Source: Homarus americanus (taxonomy: Eukaryota; Arthropoda; Malacostraca; Decapoda; Nephropidae). From it: DNA of 64,000 bases. The notes beneath the pieces were generated by a model. It searched no databases and was not told the DNA's origin. It worked only from the letters and a program-made list of their open reading frames with translations. This document shows, one piece after another, positions 10,549 through 21,654 of the stretch (its first letter is position 1; every line of letters starts with the position of its first letter). A program made the position numbers and the translations under genes. Where the stretch lies: contig NW_024735301.1 of the NCBI RefSeq assembly GCF_018991925.1, positions 1-64,000 of the forward strand. The letters are read 5' to 3'.

Positions 10549-11574
10549 AGGAAACAGCGAGTGAGCATTAACGGCACTAAATCCGATTGGAGCAACGTCA
10601 CTGGTGGAGTTCCCCAAGGCTCAGTATTTGGACCATTATTATTTATTATATACATAAACGACATAGATATCGGCATAGACAGCAACATAAGTAAATTTGC
10701 TGATGACACTAAAATAGGACGTGTAATTAAATCTGACGAGGACTCTGTAAAACTACAGGAAGATCTAAACAAATTTTTCGAATGGTCTGAAAAATGGCAG
10801 ATGAAATTCGATGTGGACAAATGTAAAGTACTCAGTATAGGAGACGTAAACAGGGAAACCAATTACCAGATGAACAACGAAGCCATTGAGAAATCCGACT
10901 GCGAGAAAGATTTAGGAGTAATGATAAGTAGGAATCTTAAGCCAAGTAAACAATGTGTTTTTGTTCGTAACAAGGCTAATAAAGTACTTGCGTTCATACA
11001 AAGGAGTGTTAGTTACAAGACTAGCGAGGTCATCCTAAACCTGTATCTTGCTCTTGTGAGACCACACCTGGATTACGCAGTGCAGTTCTGGTCACCGTAT
11101 TACAGAATGGATATAGAATCCTTGGAAAGAATCCTGAGGAGAATGACAAGACTAATCCCGGGCATTAGGAACCTTGAGTACAGAGACAGGTTAAAGCATC
11201 TTAATTTGCACTCCCTCGAGAGACGTAGAGTGAGGGGCGACATGATAGAGGTGTATAAATGGAAGTCAGGGCTAAACAAAGGGGACATTACAAAGGTACT
11301 CAAACTACCCAACCAGGAGCGAACTCGTAACAATGGTTTTAAATTAGACAAATTTAGATTTAGGCGCGAAATTGGTAAACACTGGTTTGGAAACAGAGTA
11401 GTGGATGAGTGGAACAAGTTACCAAATATCATCATTAACTCGAATACGCTGGATAGCTTCAAACATAGGTTGGTTGCTTATATGAGCAACAGGGGTTGGG
11501 TGTAAACGGGACTGCCCAGTATGGGCCAATAGGCCCGCTGCAGTTTCCTCCATTCTTATATTCTTATGTTCTTA
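10549..11574 (+). mobile_element. 5'-truncated non-LTR retrotransposon (CR1/jockey-group-like) with RT 3' half
   Basis: An uninterrupted frame ends at a TAA at 11503-11505. It encodes the C-terminal part of a reverse transcriptase: GVPQGS (residues 16-21 of the frame from the first ATG, 10561), the catalytic box FADD (46-49), the thumb region, and a C-terminus ending WNKLPNIIINS...MSNRGWV. Homology starts upstream of that ATG, at AGGAAACAGCGA, so the ATG is not a true start. The endonuclease and N-terminal RT motifs are missing, as in typical 5' truncation during target-primed reverse transcription. The 3' UTR is short and ends in ATTCTTATATTCTTATG-type repeats instead of poly(A). Both flanks are the same 24-bp array. 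The intact frame suggests a fairly recent insertion. The clade is assigned from RT motif style only. Confidence 0.85.
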
Positions 11575-12215
11575 CCACTATCACCATCACCACTACCATT
11601 ACCACTATCACCATCACCACTACCATTACCACTATCACCACCACCACTAACATCACCACTATCACCACCACCACTACCATTACCACTATCATCACCACCA
11701 CTACCATTACCACTATCATCACCACCACTACCATTACCACTATCACCACCACCACTAGCATTACCACTATCACCACCACCACTAGCATTACCACTATCAC
11801 CACCACCATTACCACTATCATCACCACCACTACCATTACCACTATCATCACCACCACTAGCAGTACCATATCACCACTACCATTACCACTATCACCACCA
11901 CCACTACCATTACCACTGCACCACCACTACCATTGTTCTACACTATCATACCACTACCATTGCTATTACCTACCACCACTATAATTATACTACCACCACT
12001 AATCATACCACCATATTTTCTACCATATAATTACCACTATCATACCACCACTATATTACCATTACCACCACCACCACTATAAGTACCACTACCACCATAC
12101 ACAAATTACCACTATACCACCACTATTACCTCTACCACTACCATTACCACTACCACCACCGTACCACCACCACCACCACTACCATCACCACCACTACCAC
12201 CACCACCACACCTGA
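11575..12215. repeat. 24-bp ACC/ATT array, right part
   Basis: A continuation of the array interrupted by the LINE. Regular units run to about 11900, then irregular ACC/ACT/ATA triplets. Confidence 0.95.
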
Positions 12216-12566
12216 TAAAACTCCTGAAATACCTTAAGGAGAAAAAACCCGCGAAAACAAACAAACAAACGAACTCATGAGGCGTGCGAGGAGTCAGGTA
12301 GTGAAGGCACTGTTGTCACCGTGCCAAATAGTGCCACTCTCCCCCCCTCCCTCACCCCTTGACACACTACCCAAGCGTCACACACACACACACACAACGA
12401 TACTGAATACGTCTTGGCTGGCTGACTGGTGGTAATATATAGACATCTCTTATTATTAATAGTGTGTACTGTTAATAGACTCTTGTTAGTGGTAAGTGAA
12501 AGTTTATCTGTCATCCTATAGGTCAACCGGAGGTGCTTAGTGAATATGGAGTCTGAATAAGGCTTT
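12216..12566. other. Low-copy sequence, no gene seen
   Basis: Contains short (AAAC)n near 12258 and (CA)n near 12379. Frames are short and unrecognised. Confidence 0.5.
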
Positions 12567-12569
12567 GAG

Positions 12570-12674
12570 ATTACCTGAAAATTAGCCCCCCTAGTTTATT
12601 TTATATTTAATTATACTTAACGCTAACCTAACCTAACCCAACCATACTTAACGCTAACCTAACCTAACCTCGAA
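12570..12674. mobile_element. TTAGG-cored element, left arm and CCTAA core
   Basis: TTACCTGAAAATTAGCCCCC and CTAGTTTATTT match the arm at the window start (GATTAGCC...CTAGTTTATTT). A TTAACGCTAACCTAACC core follows twice. No right arm is found. Confidence 0.5.
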
Positions 12675-12713
12675 CTCAGTATAAATTTTTGGGATAATAA
12701 GACCGTCAAGATT

Positions 12714-12750
<37 letters not shown>

Positions 12751-13022
12751 CGACATCTGTTGGGAAAGTGGACAAGTACAGCTGTCAGGATATGGTGAGT
12801 GCTCATGGTGTATTGAGGAAATCTACAAGATGAAAAAAAAATCACTAATTACCCAAACTAATTAAAAATATAATAACAGGTAAAGTCAATTGAATAAGGT
12901 AATAAACATCTAATTGATATACATTCAACAGCCCCTAGACCTGGTTTATATAGACAGATATAAAGTTTAATATAAATTCAATATCTTGGCTCTTAGTTCC
13001 TGTTGCCATGGTTACAATTTAC
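12675..13022. other. Low-copy AT-rich sequence with (GT)n
   Basis: Holds a (GT)n at 12717-12749. No coding or RNA feature is recognised. Confidence 0.5.
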
Positions 13023-13160
13023 TGACAGACAGACAGACAGATGGAAGGACAGACAGACAGATGGAAGGACAAATAGAGACAGACAGATAGACAGACAGAC
13101 AGACAAGAGGACAGACAGACAGACAGGAAGACAGACAGGAAGACAGATAGACAAAGAGGC
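13023..13160. repeat. (ACAG)n microsatellite with ATGGAAGG interruptions
   Basis: An imperfect tetranucleotide array. Confidence 0.93.
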
Positions 13161-13275
13161 AGACGGACTCAAAAGCAACATTCTCCAGAGGCCAGCGAGG
13201 GATTATTCGTACTCGTTACATCACGTACTCAGTTTCAAGGTCAACAGCATTCCTCGTGTAATACTCGTGTGTATC

Positions 13276-13790
13276 CTGATGTGGCGGAGTACTGGTGTAG
13301 AGAGGGAGACGTCCACTGAGTACATGTTTACTGAGTACTGGTGTAGAGAAGGAGACGTCCACTGAGTACATGTTTACCGAGTACTGATGTAGAGAAGGAG
13401 ACGTCCACTGAGTACATGTTTACCGAGTACTGATGTAGAGAAGGAGACGTCCACTGAGTACATGTTTATTGAGTACTGCTGTAGAGAAGGCGACGTTCAC
13501 TGAGTACAACACGTTCACTGATTACTGATGTAGAGGAAAGATATGCTTATTGAGTACTAGTGTTAAGAGGGAGAAGTTTAATGAGTACAACATGTTCACT
13601 GAGTACTGGCGCAGAGAGGATGACATCTACTGAGTACATGTTTATTGAGTACTGGTGTAGAGAAGGACACGTTCATTGAGTACTAGTATTAAGAGGGAGA
13701 TGTTCAGTGAGTACAACACGTTCACTGAGTACTAGTATAGAGGAGAGAGACATTCACTGAGTACATACCGAGTAATGTATGGTTAAAGAG
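13276..13790. repeat. 46-bp minisatellite, GAGTACTG...GACGTCCACTGAGTAC
   Basis: About ten diverged copies with variable internal length. Conserved landmarks are TGAGTACATGTTTA, GTGTAGAGAAGGAGAC and GTCCACTGAGTAC. Confidence 0.9.
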
Positions 13791-13837
13791 TACTTGTGAT
13801 TGAGTCCCGAGATTCTGTATGCAAATGAACCATAAAG

Positions 13838-13972
13838 ATTAGATAGACACCTTAGCTTATTTCACCTGACCTGACCTGACCTAATTTGACCTGACCTGAC
13901 CTAATTTGACCTGACCTGACCTAATTTGACCTGACCTGACCTAATTTGACCTGACCTGACCTAACCTAACCA
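13838..13972. repeat. Element arm followed by 20-bp CCTGA/CCTAATTTGA array
   Basis: GACACCTTAGCTTATTTCAC, the arm of the TTAGG-cored family, runs into four near-perfect copies of CTGACCTGACCTAATTTGAC and ends in CCTAACC. The core appears to have expanded as a tandem array. Confidence 0.75.
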
Positions 13973-14024
13973 TGATGAAGTGACAACCGGTGCATGGACT
14001 GACGACACTATTCACCATTTGCTT

Positions 14025-14838
14025 GAGAGTGGCACTGGGGGGTAAGGGTGGCACTGGGGGGGTAAGAGTGGCACTGGGGGGTAAGAGTGGCACTGGGGTA
14101 AGGGTGGCACTGGGGGTGTAAGAGTGGCACTGAAGAGGCACTGGGGGAAAGGTGGCACTGGGGGTAAGGGTGGCACTGGGGGAAGGGTGGCACTGGGGGT
14201 AAGAGTGGCACTGGGGGCAAGAGTGGCACTGGGGTAAGAGGGCACTGGGGGGGGCAAGGCACTGGGGGTAGAGTGGCACTGGGGGTAAGGGTGGCACTGG
14301 GGGAAGTGGCACTGGGGGTAAGGGTGGCACTGGGGGTAGGGAGCACTGGGGGTAAGGTGGCACTGGGGGTAAGGTGGCACTGAGGGAAGGGGTAGCACTG
14401 GGGTAAGGGTGGCACTGGGGGTAAGGGTGGCACTGGGGGGTAAGGGTGGCACTGGGGGTAAGGGTGGCACTGGGGGGTAAGGAGTAGCACTGGGGGTAAG
14501 GGTGGCACTGGGGTAAGGGTGGCACTGGGGGTAGGGGTGGCACTGGGGTAAGAGTGGCACTGGGGGTAAGGGTAGCACTGGGGGTAAGGTGGCACTGGGG
14601 GTAAGGGGTAGCACTGGGGGGTAAGGGTGGCACTGGGGGTAGGCACTGGGGGTAAGGTGGCACTGGGGGTAAGGGTAGCACTGGGGGTAAGGGTGCACTG
14701 GGGGTAAGAGGCACTGGGGTGGGTGGCACTGGGGGTAAGGGTGGCACTGGGGGTAAGAGTGGCACTGGGGGTAAGAGTGGCACTGGGGTAAGAGTGGCAC
14801 TGGGGGTAAGGTAACTGGGGTAAGAGGGCACTGGGCAG
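14025..14838. repeat. 18-bp minisatellite, GGTGGCACTGGGGGTAAG
   Basis: About 44 copies over 0.8 kb with many one-base G-run differences. The 18-bp period keeps long Pro/Ser/Thr frames open on the minus strand; these are not genes. G-runs of four to six recur every unit, so quadruplex formation is possible. Confidence 0.96.
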
Positions 14839-15118
14839 GTGACGCGTATGATTGACTGTGGAAAGTTGGTTGAGGAAGAATGAAGGAATTACGGAAGAAG
14901 CTGATTAAGCGTGTGATGGTGGAGTCTGAGGTTGAGAGTGTCTGTGAGTGTCTGTGAGAGTCTGTAAGAGTCTATGAGTCTGTATGTCTATAATTACCTG
15001 GGTGTCTGTGAGTTCGAGTGGTTCTGTGTCCGATTGCTAGAATATTTCGTGTTGTGGGAATGTATTTATCAGGGAGTGACGGAACTTATAGAGCTTCTGA
15101 CCTGCTGAGCGGCTGTGA
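14839..15118. other. Low-copy sequence with TGTCTGTGAGAG repeats
   Basis: A short degenerate 12-bp repeat (TCTGTGAGTG/TCTGTAAGAG) lies at about 14935-14985. Otherwise unassigned. Confidence 0.5.
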
Positions 15119-15156
15119 GGTGTGTGTGTGTGTGGTGTGTGTTTGTGTGTGTGTGT

Positions 15157-15199
<43 letters not shown>
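15119..15199. repeat. (GT)n microsatellite, interrupted
   Basis: GT runs broken by GGTGTG and TTTG near the left end. Confidence 0.95.
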
Positions 15200-15200
<1 letters not shown>

Positions 15201-15291
15201 AAGTGTTTGCGACCGGCGGAGTTTTTCTAAGGTAACAGCTGCTGGCCAAATTACTAAAATAATTTACTTATGTTGAACTACTGATCATCAG

Positions 15292-15529
15292 CTAATGTCG
15301 TCTGCCTGCCCCCGACGGTCACCAAACACAGGGTACACTATGCCCAGCTTGGTGACAGATGGATTGACGGACAGGTGGGCGGACGGGGGCAGGTGTGGAT
15401 TGGTGACTGTGTGCTACTGCGCCAGTGGTTCACCAAAATTGTGGGTGGTGAGCGGCCCTACACCTGCTGTCTCAAGTTTTCCTTTCCTAACCACCATTCA
15501 CCATCACTCGCCTCTCTCCTCCTTTCCTG
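15292..15529 (+). CDS. Candidate internal exon, unidentified
   Basis: I do not recognise the product. The segment follows a CATCAG acceptor and ends at CCTG|GTGAGT, a consensus donor. One frame is open across all 238 nt (2 + 78 codons + 2) and reads protein-like: VTKHRVHYAQLGDRWIDG, then QVWIGDCVLLRQWFTKIV, then GGERPYTCCLKF. A second frame, from ATG at 15295, is also open through the donor, so the frame is uncertain. The polypyrimidine tract is weak. A 14-bp CAGACACC array starts a few bases downstream, inside the presumed intron. Confidence 0.28.
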
Positions 15530-15544
15530 GTGAGTGTGGTTGTA

Positions 15545-15808
15545 GCGACACCATCATCCAGACAACAGCCTCCAGACACCAGCATCCAGACACCAGCCTC
15601 CAGACACCAACCTCCAGACACAAGCATCTAGACACCATCATCTAGACACCAGCCCAGACACCAGCCTCCAGACACCAGCCTCCAGACACCAGCATCCAGA
15701 CACCATCATCCAGACACCAGCATCCAGACACCATCATCCAGACACCATCATCCAGACACCATCATCCAGACACCATCATCCAGACACAAGCATCCAGACA
15801 CCATAAAT
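15545..15808. repeat. 14-bp minisatellite, CCAGACACCATCAT
   Basis: About 19 copies; CATCAT and GCCTCC variants alternate. Confidence 0.93.
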
Positions 15809-15964
15809 AACACAGATATAAATAGAAAGAACAGACAAAAAACCAAAGGCACGATGAAATGAAGATAAAACCAAATAACTAATAATAAACATAAATAAGA
15901 TGCGTGGAGAACTGACAGAGAGTTGGAGACACAAGTAGGTAGGGTGAAGAGAGTCAGAGATCGG

Positions 15965-16091
15965 TTACATCAAGACGCTCGGGAATATATCTTCCTCAAC
16001 TAGATTAAAGGTTTTTCTGACGTCGATGTTTACACTGTGTATGTATGACCTCAACAAGTGTAAAGGCAGATTAACAGCCTCGTAAATATAA
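15965..16091 (-). CDS. Candidate 3'-terminal exon, unidentified
   Basis: On the minus strand a CACTACAG acceptor precedes a frame containing VNIDVRKTFN and ending VEEDIFPSVLM, followed by TAA at 15967-15965. Composition is balanced and unlike the neighbouring arrays. The frame also stays open further upstream toward 16183, so the acceptor is a guess. No family is recognised. Confidence 0.2.
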
Positions 16092-16191
16092 CTGTAGTGG
16101 TCGGCATGAACCACCCAACAGCACCCACACCCACCATCTTTACCCATCACCAACAGATATATGAAGCACCCAACCACCTGCATATCTTCAC

Positions 16192-16452
16192 CTCCTGCCC
16201 CTTGCCCAGTCTACCCTCCTGCCCCTGCCCAGCTCCCCCATGCCCCTTGCCCAGTCTACCCTCCTGCCCTTGCCCAGCTCCACCTCCTGCCCCTTGCCCA
16301 GTCTACCTCCTGCCTTGCCCAGTCTACCCTCCTGCCCCTGCCCAGCTCCACCTCCTGCCCCTTGCCCAGTCTACCCCTCCTGCCCCTGCCTAGTCTACCC
16401 TCCTGCCCCTTGCCCAGTCTGCCCTCCTGCCCTCTGCCCAGTCTGCCCCCCC
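16192..16452. repeat. 24-bp minisatellite, CCTGCCCCTTGCCCAGTCTA
   Basis: About ten copies with short deletions. It yields long Pro/Ser/Cys frames that are not genes. Confidence 0.93.
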
Positions 16453-16551
16453 ACTGCCTCTCACGACGATGACAACAATCGACAACAGAGACACACACAC
16501 AATCATTCAATCAAGTGCCATGTTTACGTCTGAGGTTGGCTACCTCGGCCT

Positions 16552-17038
<487 letters not shown>

Positions 17039-17039
17039 A

Positions 17040-17412
17040 GATCTATGCAGCATTCAGTGACTGTAGCCTCATAGTCAATATCTGCAGCAGTTGTCGGAGT
17101 AGGGGCAGAAGCTCTCGTTCCCCTGAGGCAGAGCAAAGCCGAACCGAAGGAGAGAAGGACAGTCGACATCTCATCCAGGCTGTAACATAACTTCTGGGCT
17201 GCTGCTTCTGTTCGGAGATCAACTCCGCGAGTCTGGCGTAGAAGCATCTTGCTCTTGGTCCCATCCGCCAGAGGTTGTGAACACTAGAGGAGTGAAGCTG
17301 CCTTGATCAACGTTTTGAATTCTCTCCCCATATGCCCTTCTCTTGTCGTTCTCGTTCCTCCTGTGTGCAGCATCGAGAGCTAGGTTACGGTGACAAGCGG
17401 CCATGGGATCAA
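17040..17412 (-). pseudogene. Retroelement polyprotein C-terminal fragment, two frameshifts
   Basis: Three overlapping minus frames join into one domain I associate with the C-terminal end of retroelement polyproteins. The first holds FDPMAACHRNLALDAAHRRN and FTPLVFTTSGG (about 17410-17255). The second holds FYARLAELISEQ and WMRCRLSFS (17255-17150). The third holds ALLCLRGTRA (17140-17105). Frame changes near 17255 and 17150 show decay. There is no RT catalytic core here. The upstream edge meets an AAC/AAT-rich tract. Family assignment is from remembered motif style and is moderate at best. Confidence 0.5.
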
Positions 17413-17612
17413 AAATCCTGATGTCGAAGAAAGCTAATAATAACCACGATAACAATAATAACAAAACAAAAACAACACAATAACACCACCACATCAACAA
17501 CTACAACCTACAACCTATCACCCAAGCATATAAAACATTGATAAACCTGACCCTCTAAACCAGGGTGTTGAGACAGCTCTTATCAACTGTGGTGACATCC
17601 GGGCACCGTCTC
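17413..17612. other. Low-copy sequence with AAC/AAT-rich patch
   Basis: AATAATAACCACGATAACAA-type triplets precede unassigned DNA. Confidence 0.5.
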
Positions 17613-17767
17613 CCACCTGAAGATTAACCACCCTGTCCAACTGATGATTAAAATATCCTAATTTAAACTAACCTAACCTAAACTTAATCTAATCTAGTCT
17701 AATTAAAGTTAATCGAACCTAATGTAATCTAATCTGACCTAGTTTAAATTAACCTAACCTAACCTGA
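17613..17767. mobile_element. Decayed TTAGG-cored element
   Basis: CACCTGAAGATTAACCACCC and ACTGATGATTAAAATATCC are two successive arm motifs, followed by about 110 bp of CTAACC/TAATCT variants. It aligns in order with the arm at 29174-29230. No right arm is visible; a short (GA)n follows. Confidence 0.5.
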
Positions 17768-18085
17768 GAGAGAGAGAGAGTCTCACAGGTGACTGGACAC
17801 CATATTTGGGATGTTAGTTCGTTTATCATCTTAAATTAATTAGTTACGAGGTAAAATTGACTTACGAGCCATTAAGAATCTACTCACACACCCACCCACT
17901 CCTAGTACCCCACACTCCCCCACACACCCACAACCTCCCCTACACCCCAGTTCCACAACCACCTCTCACTACCACCTGTTCCTCACCCCACCACCACCTC
18001 CCACACACCCACTCCACCCACCACACCCACCCACCCATATACAGTATAACACTAATAACAACACAGTCTGGTGGTGGTAGACAGA
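17768..18085. repeat. CACCCACC-rich low-complexity sequence
   Basis: From about 17885 to 18050 the sequence is irregular CCCAC/CCACC with no fixed period. Confidence 0.7.
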
Positions 18086-18156
18086 AGACAAAACAGACAG
18101 ACAGACAGACAGACAGAGACAGACAGACAGACAGAGACAGACAGACAGACAGAGAC
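18086..18156. repeat. (ACAG)n microsatellite with GAGACAG breaks
   Basis: Three runs of CAGACAGACAGACAGA separated by GAGA. Confidence 0.95.
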
Positions 18157-18621
18157 ACACAAGTTATCCACCCAGAAAAAAAAAAAAACCAGACACAGTT
18201 GGCAAGTTAGACACATAAAGCTAACAGCTAGAAAGACAAGCTACCAGACAGCTAAAGAAAGAGAGACAGTGACCATCTGTCGTCCCACCACCAACCTCCT
18301 TAAATTATTCTTGTTTCTGTCATAAATACGTCACGCAGCCCACCCCCCCGTTTCCCTTCCGTCTGTATCTGTCTGTGTTTAACCCACCTTCTTCACGTCT
18401 GTTTATCTGTGTCTAGCCCACCTCCCTTATATCAATTTGTCTGTCTAACTTTATCTAAGACACTACCTTCACGTCTGTCTGTCTGTCTGTCTGTCTGTGT
18501 TGTGAGTCCACGTTCAATAACAAGTCCCAAAGTTTATATCTGAAAATGAATGTTTTTTCTTCTATTTTTTGTTTTGTTTTTATAAGGTGGGTTATTTAGG
18601 GGTGTTTATATAATTGCCAGC
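18157..18621. other. Low-copy sequence with (CTGT)n
   Basis: A (CTGT)n lies at about 18474-18499. The flanks contain GTCTGT-rich text; no gene is seen. Confidence 0.5.
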
Positions 18622-18882
18622 CCTGGTGAGAGGTCAGAGGTCAACTAATAGGAGGGTTAAAGGTCAGAGGTCAACTAATGAGGGGGTGAGAGGTCAGAAG
18701 TCAACTAAATGGAGGGTGAGATGTCAGAGGTCAACTAATAGGGTGGTGAGAGGTCAGAGGTCAACTAAATGGAGGTGAGATGTCAGAGGTCAACTAATAG
18801 GGGATGAGATGTCAGAAGTCTACTAATAGGGGTGAGAGTTCAGAGGTCAACTAATAGGATGGTAAGAGGTCAGAGGTCACCA
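18622..18882. repeat. About 30-bp array carrying AGGTCAGAGGTCA (DR1) motifs
   Basis: Nine copies of GAGAGGTCAGAGGTCAACTA plus a variable spacer. Four copies hold the perfect direct repeat AGGTCA-G-AGGTCA (18631-18643, 18661-18673, 18751-18763, 18867-18879); most of the others differ by one base. DR1 is the classical RXR/USP- and HNF4-type site. Function is inference. Confidence 0.93.
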
Positions 18883-19272
18883 CAAGAATGCCAAGGTCAA
18901 GTTGGTATGGACAGTTAAGAGGTAAATTAAGTACCCAAATGACCTGCATCATTAGACGTAAAAAATTAGTGTGACGTAGGAGACCGTGACAAGGTGCGTG
19001 ACAAGGAGTGCGTGACAGAGCAAGACAAGGAGTGCGTGACAGGGCAAGACAAGGAGTGCGTGACAGGGTGCATCTAAACGTGCATGACAAGGTGTGGATA
19101 ACATGGTGTGTCTAGGCGTGTATGACAGAATGACAAGGAGTGCATGACAAGGTGTGGATAACAGGGTGTGTCTAGGCGTGTATGACAGAGAGTGCATGAC
19201 AGGGTATATCTAAGAGTGCTTAACAGGGCGAGACAAGGAGTGCATGACAGGGGGTGTAATGGCGTGACAAGG
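18883..19272. repeat. 24-26 bp minisatellite, GACAAGGAGTGCGTGACAGG
   Basis: About 11 diverged copies from 18985 on, with GTGTGGATAAC and GTGTCTAGGCGTG variants. Confidence 0.88.
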
Positions 19273-19734
19273 GGTATAGCAGGCCGGTAGTGGTGGCGTT
19301 ACAGGCTGCTAGCTCACTCAGGCAGGCTGCCAATCCCCGCCGGCGCCATTACCAGAGCCTGTAACTTGAGAAAGGGTGACTAAGGGGGTGAGGGGGATGT
19401 GGGTGGGGTGGGGTGTGTAGTAAGAATGGGTGGGGTGTGTAGGTGAGGGTGTGGGTGAGATGTCTAGGTGAGGGTGTGGGTGGGTGGATGTGCAGGTGGG
19501 GTGTGGTGTCTAAGTGTGGGTGGGTGTGGGTGGGTGGGTGTACGTCTCCCTTACATATGAATAATAACAACAACAACAGTTACTCATCAAGGTGCACATA
19601 TCAGGGGTCAGGTGAGTCACTACCACCTTCACCACACCTGTACTGAGCCATCGTGTGGTAATTAAGTATTGCGTCTCGGCCAGGTAAATCACACTCTACT
19701 ATTCACCTCTACTCTCACTTTCCTCACTTCCTCA
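19273..19734. repeat. GTGGGTG-rich block then low-copy sequence
   Basis: 19376-19546 is irregular GGTGTGTAGGTGAGGGTGTG. 19547-19734 is unassigned and contains a short AAC run. Confidence 0.75.
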
Positions 19735-20013
19735 CACCTCACTTCCTCACACCCTCACTTTCCTCACACCCTCACTTCCCTCACACCCTCACTTCCCTCC
19801 ACACCCTCACTCCCCTACACCCTCACTTCCCTCACACCCTCACTTCCTCACCCTCACTTCCCTCACACCCTCCCCCCTCACCCTCATTCCCTCACACCCT
19901 CGCACCCTCACTTCCTCACACCCTCACTTCCCTCACACCTCACTTCCCTCACACCCTCACTCCCTCCACCCTCTCCCCTTACACCCTCACTTCCCTCACA
20001 CCCTCCTCTCCCA
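19735..20013. repeat. 17-bp minisatellite, CCCTCACTTCCCTCACA
   Basis: About 17 copies with one- to two-base losses. Confidence 0.92.
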
Positions 20014-20375
20014 TAATCAACTCAATTTGGTATTATGCACGCCAATGCTTTCCTCTCTTCTCCTCTCTCCCCTCTCCTTCTCCTCTCTTCTCCTTGTCTT
20101 CTTTCCTCTCTTTTCACCCTACTCTGTCTCCCTTCTCTTCTCCTCCTCTCCCCTCTCTTCTCCACTCCCTCCCTACCAATGTGTTACTCCCCAACCATCA
20201 CTACTACCACAATTACTACCACTATTAACACTATACACGGCTACCATCAACGCTACCACCACTACTACCATCATCACTACCACATTACCACCATCATCAC
20301 CACCTAAGTACCACCCCTACCACGATCCTATCACCACCACCACTATCACCATCAAGTCCCCCCTCCTACCTATTT
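20014..20375. repeat. C/T-rich tract then ACC/ACT triplets
   Basis: 20046-20170 is CTCTTCTCC-like; 20200-20355 is irregular ACTACCACC. Confidence 0.85.
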
Positions 20376-20738
20376 CTTCCCCCATCTCTTAATACTTTTC
20401 CCTTTAATAATTTCTTACTTTATACTCGTAATTTCATACTTTCTTGCTATTTAATACTTTTAACACTCATTATTTCATACTTTTTGCCTTACTAACCCAA
20501 ATTTTCCCTCTAAATCTTGTACTTTCTTCCCAACACCTCATATATTCTTTAGTTTTTACATCATTATTTCTCACTCAAGACCCCATACTTCCCCTACCAC
20601 CTGACAGTTTCTTCCCCACCCCTCAAACTTTCTTTCCCGTCACCCACCACCACCAACAGGTCTTCCTCGACAGTTTCTCTCGACCCTCCCAGCGTAATCC
20701 TGCATAGTTATTATCTTGATAAACACAACAGCTTTCAA
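20376..20738. other. T-rich low-copy sequence, no gene seen
   Basis: A TTTAATACTTT/CATACTTT-rich sequence with only low-complexity frames. Confidence 0.5.
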
Positions 20739-20816
20739 CATCTAGTACAGCAGATGTGAACAGCACTACCTGGTACAGCAGATGTGAACAGCACTACCTG
20801 GTACAGCAAGAGTGTA
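20739..20816. repeat. 28-bp tandem repeat, about 2.7 copies
   Basis: Landmarks are GGTACAGCAGATGTGAACAG and CACTACCT. Confidence 0.85.
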
Positions 20817-20959
20817 CAGCATTGCAGAGCTTTCCTTATGAACAACTGACAAACTAAGACACGGATTACATGGTAGTATGCTGCTAATATGCTCACAAGC
20901 TGCTGATATAGTGATATACTGCACTGATTATATTCCGGCACTACCTCCTGGAACATTAC

Positions 20960-21654
20960 GACGTTAGAGGCTTATCTCACATTTGGATTACCTCATATCT
21001 ATATAACGGGAAGTATTATGTCTGCTATAAAAATTATCATCTATCTGACCCCTCGCTAATTTTGTATGGCGTCCCTCAAGGTTCCATTCTCGGTCTTGTA
21101 CTGTTTTTGCTGTACATAACGATATAGTCCACGCCAGCACACTCATACAATACAACTTATTTGCAGACGATAGTAATCTCTATGCTATTAACTCAGACCT
21201 CCATTCCTTATGAGAAATATGAACACTGAATTGACCAATGTCAGGACCTGGGTAATACGTTATAAACTGACTTTAAACCCCGAAAAAACCCACTACACGA
21301 TCTTTCACAGAAGGAAAAACCTACCCCCAGACTTGGACCCCCTGTACCTTGGTAATACAGTCCTCAAACGCGAACAAAATACTAAATTCCTTGGGATTGT
21401 TGTTAAGAAACTTAGCTGGAGAAACCACATACAAGCCATTCACAGTAAAGTCAATAAACAGTGCGGTATCATGTATCACACTCGACAGTCACTCACTGGG
21501 GCCTCCTGGTTTTTCAAAACAAAAACCTTACTACCGCACGTTATAATTTGCTAAATTAAAATGTTAAGATTCGAGGATATTAACACCATCTGCTGTGCCC
21601 TATTTGTATACACATCAGTCAGTCACTTGATTGACAATAAATATTTCCAGTTCC
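20960..21654 (+). pseudogene. Jockey-like LINE reverse transcriptase, decayed, 3' end replaced
   Basis: RT landmarks in order are YGVPQGSIL (from 21065), FADD (21160-21171), LTLNPEKTHYTIF and LGIVVKKLSWRNHI. One frameshift lies between the first two motifs, where the usual YINDI reads YITI then stop. Another lies before 21210. A TAA interrupts at 21552-21554. The sequence then resumes in the same frame with MLRFEDINTICC and ends FQFR, skipping the region expected between. At about 21655 it joins the 3' end of a different LINE family. The endonuclease is absent. It is a dead copy. Confidence 0.75.

Noticed and set aside
9780..10571. His/Tyr/Thr-rich metal-binding protein frame
   Set aside because: Produced by the ACC/ATC/ATT triplet array; the antisense frames are equally open.
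11100..11462. Minus-strand frame of 120 codons
   Set aside because: It is antisense to the RT domain of the LINE and has no motif of its own.
13941..14831. Long Pro/Ser/Thr-rich minus frames resembling a mucin
   Set aside because: The array unit is 18 bp, all three minus frames are open, and the indels shift frame without selection for one.
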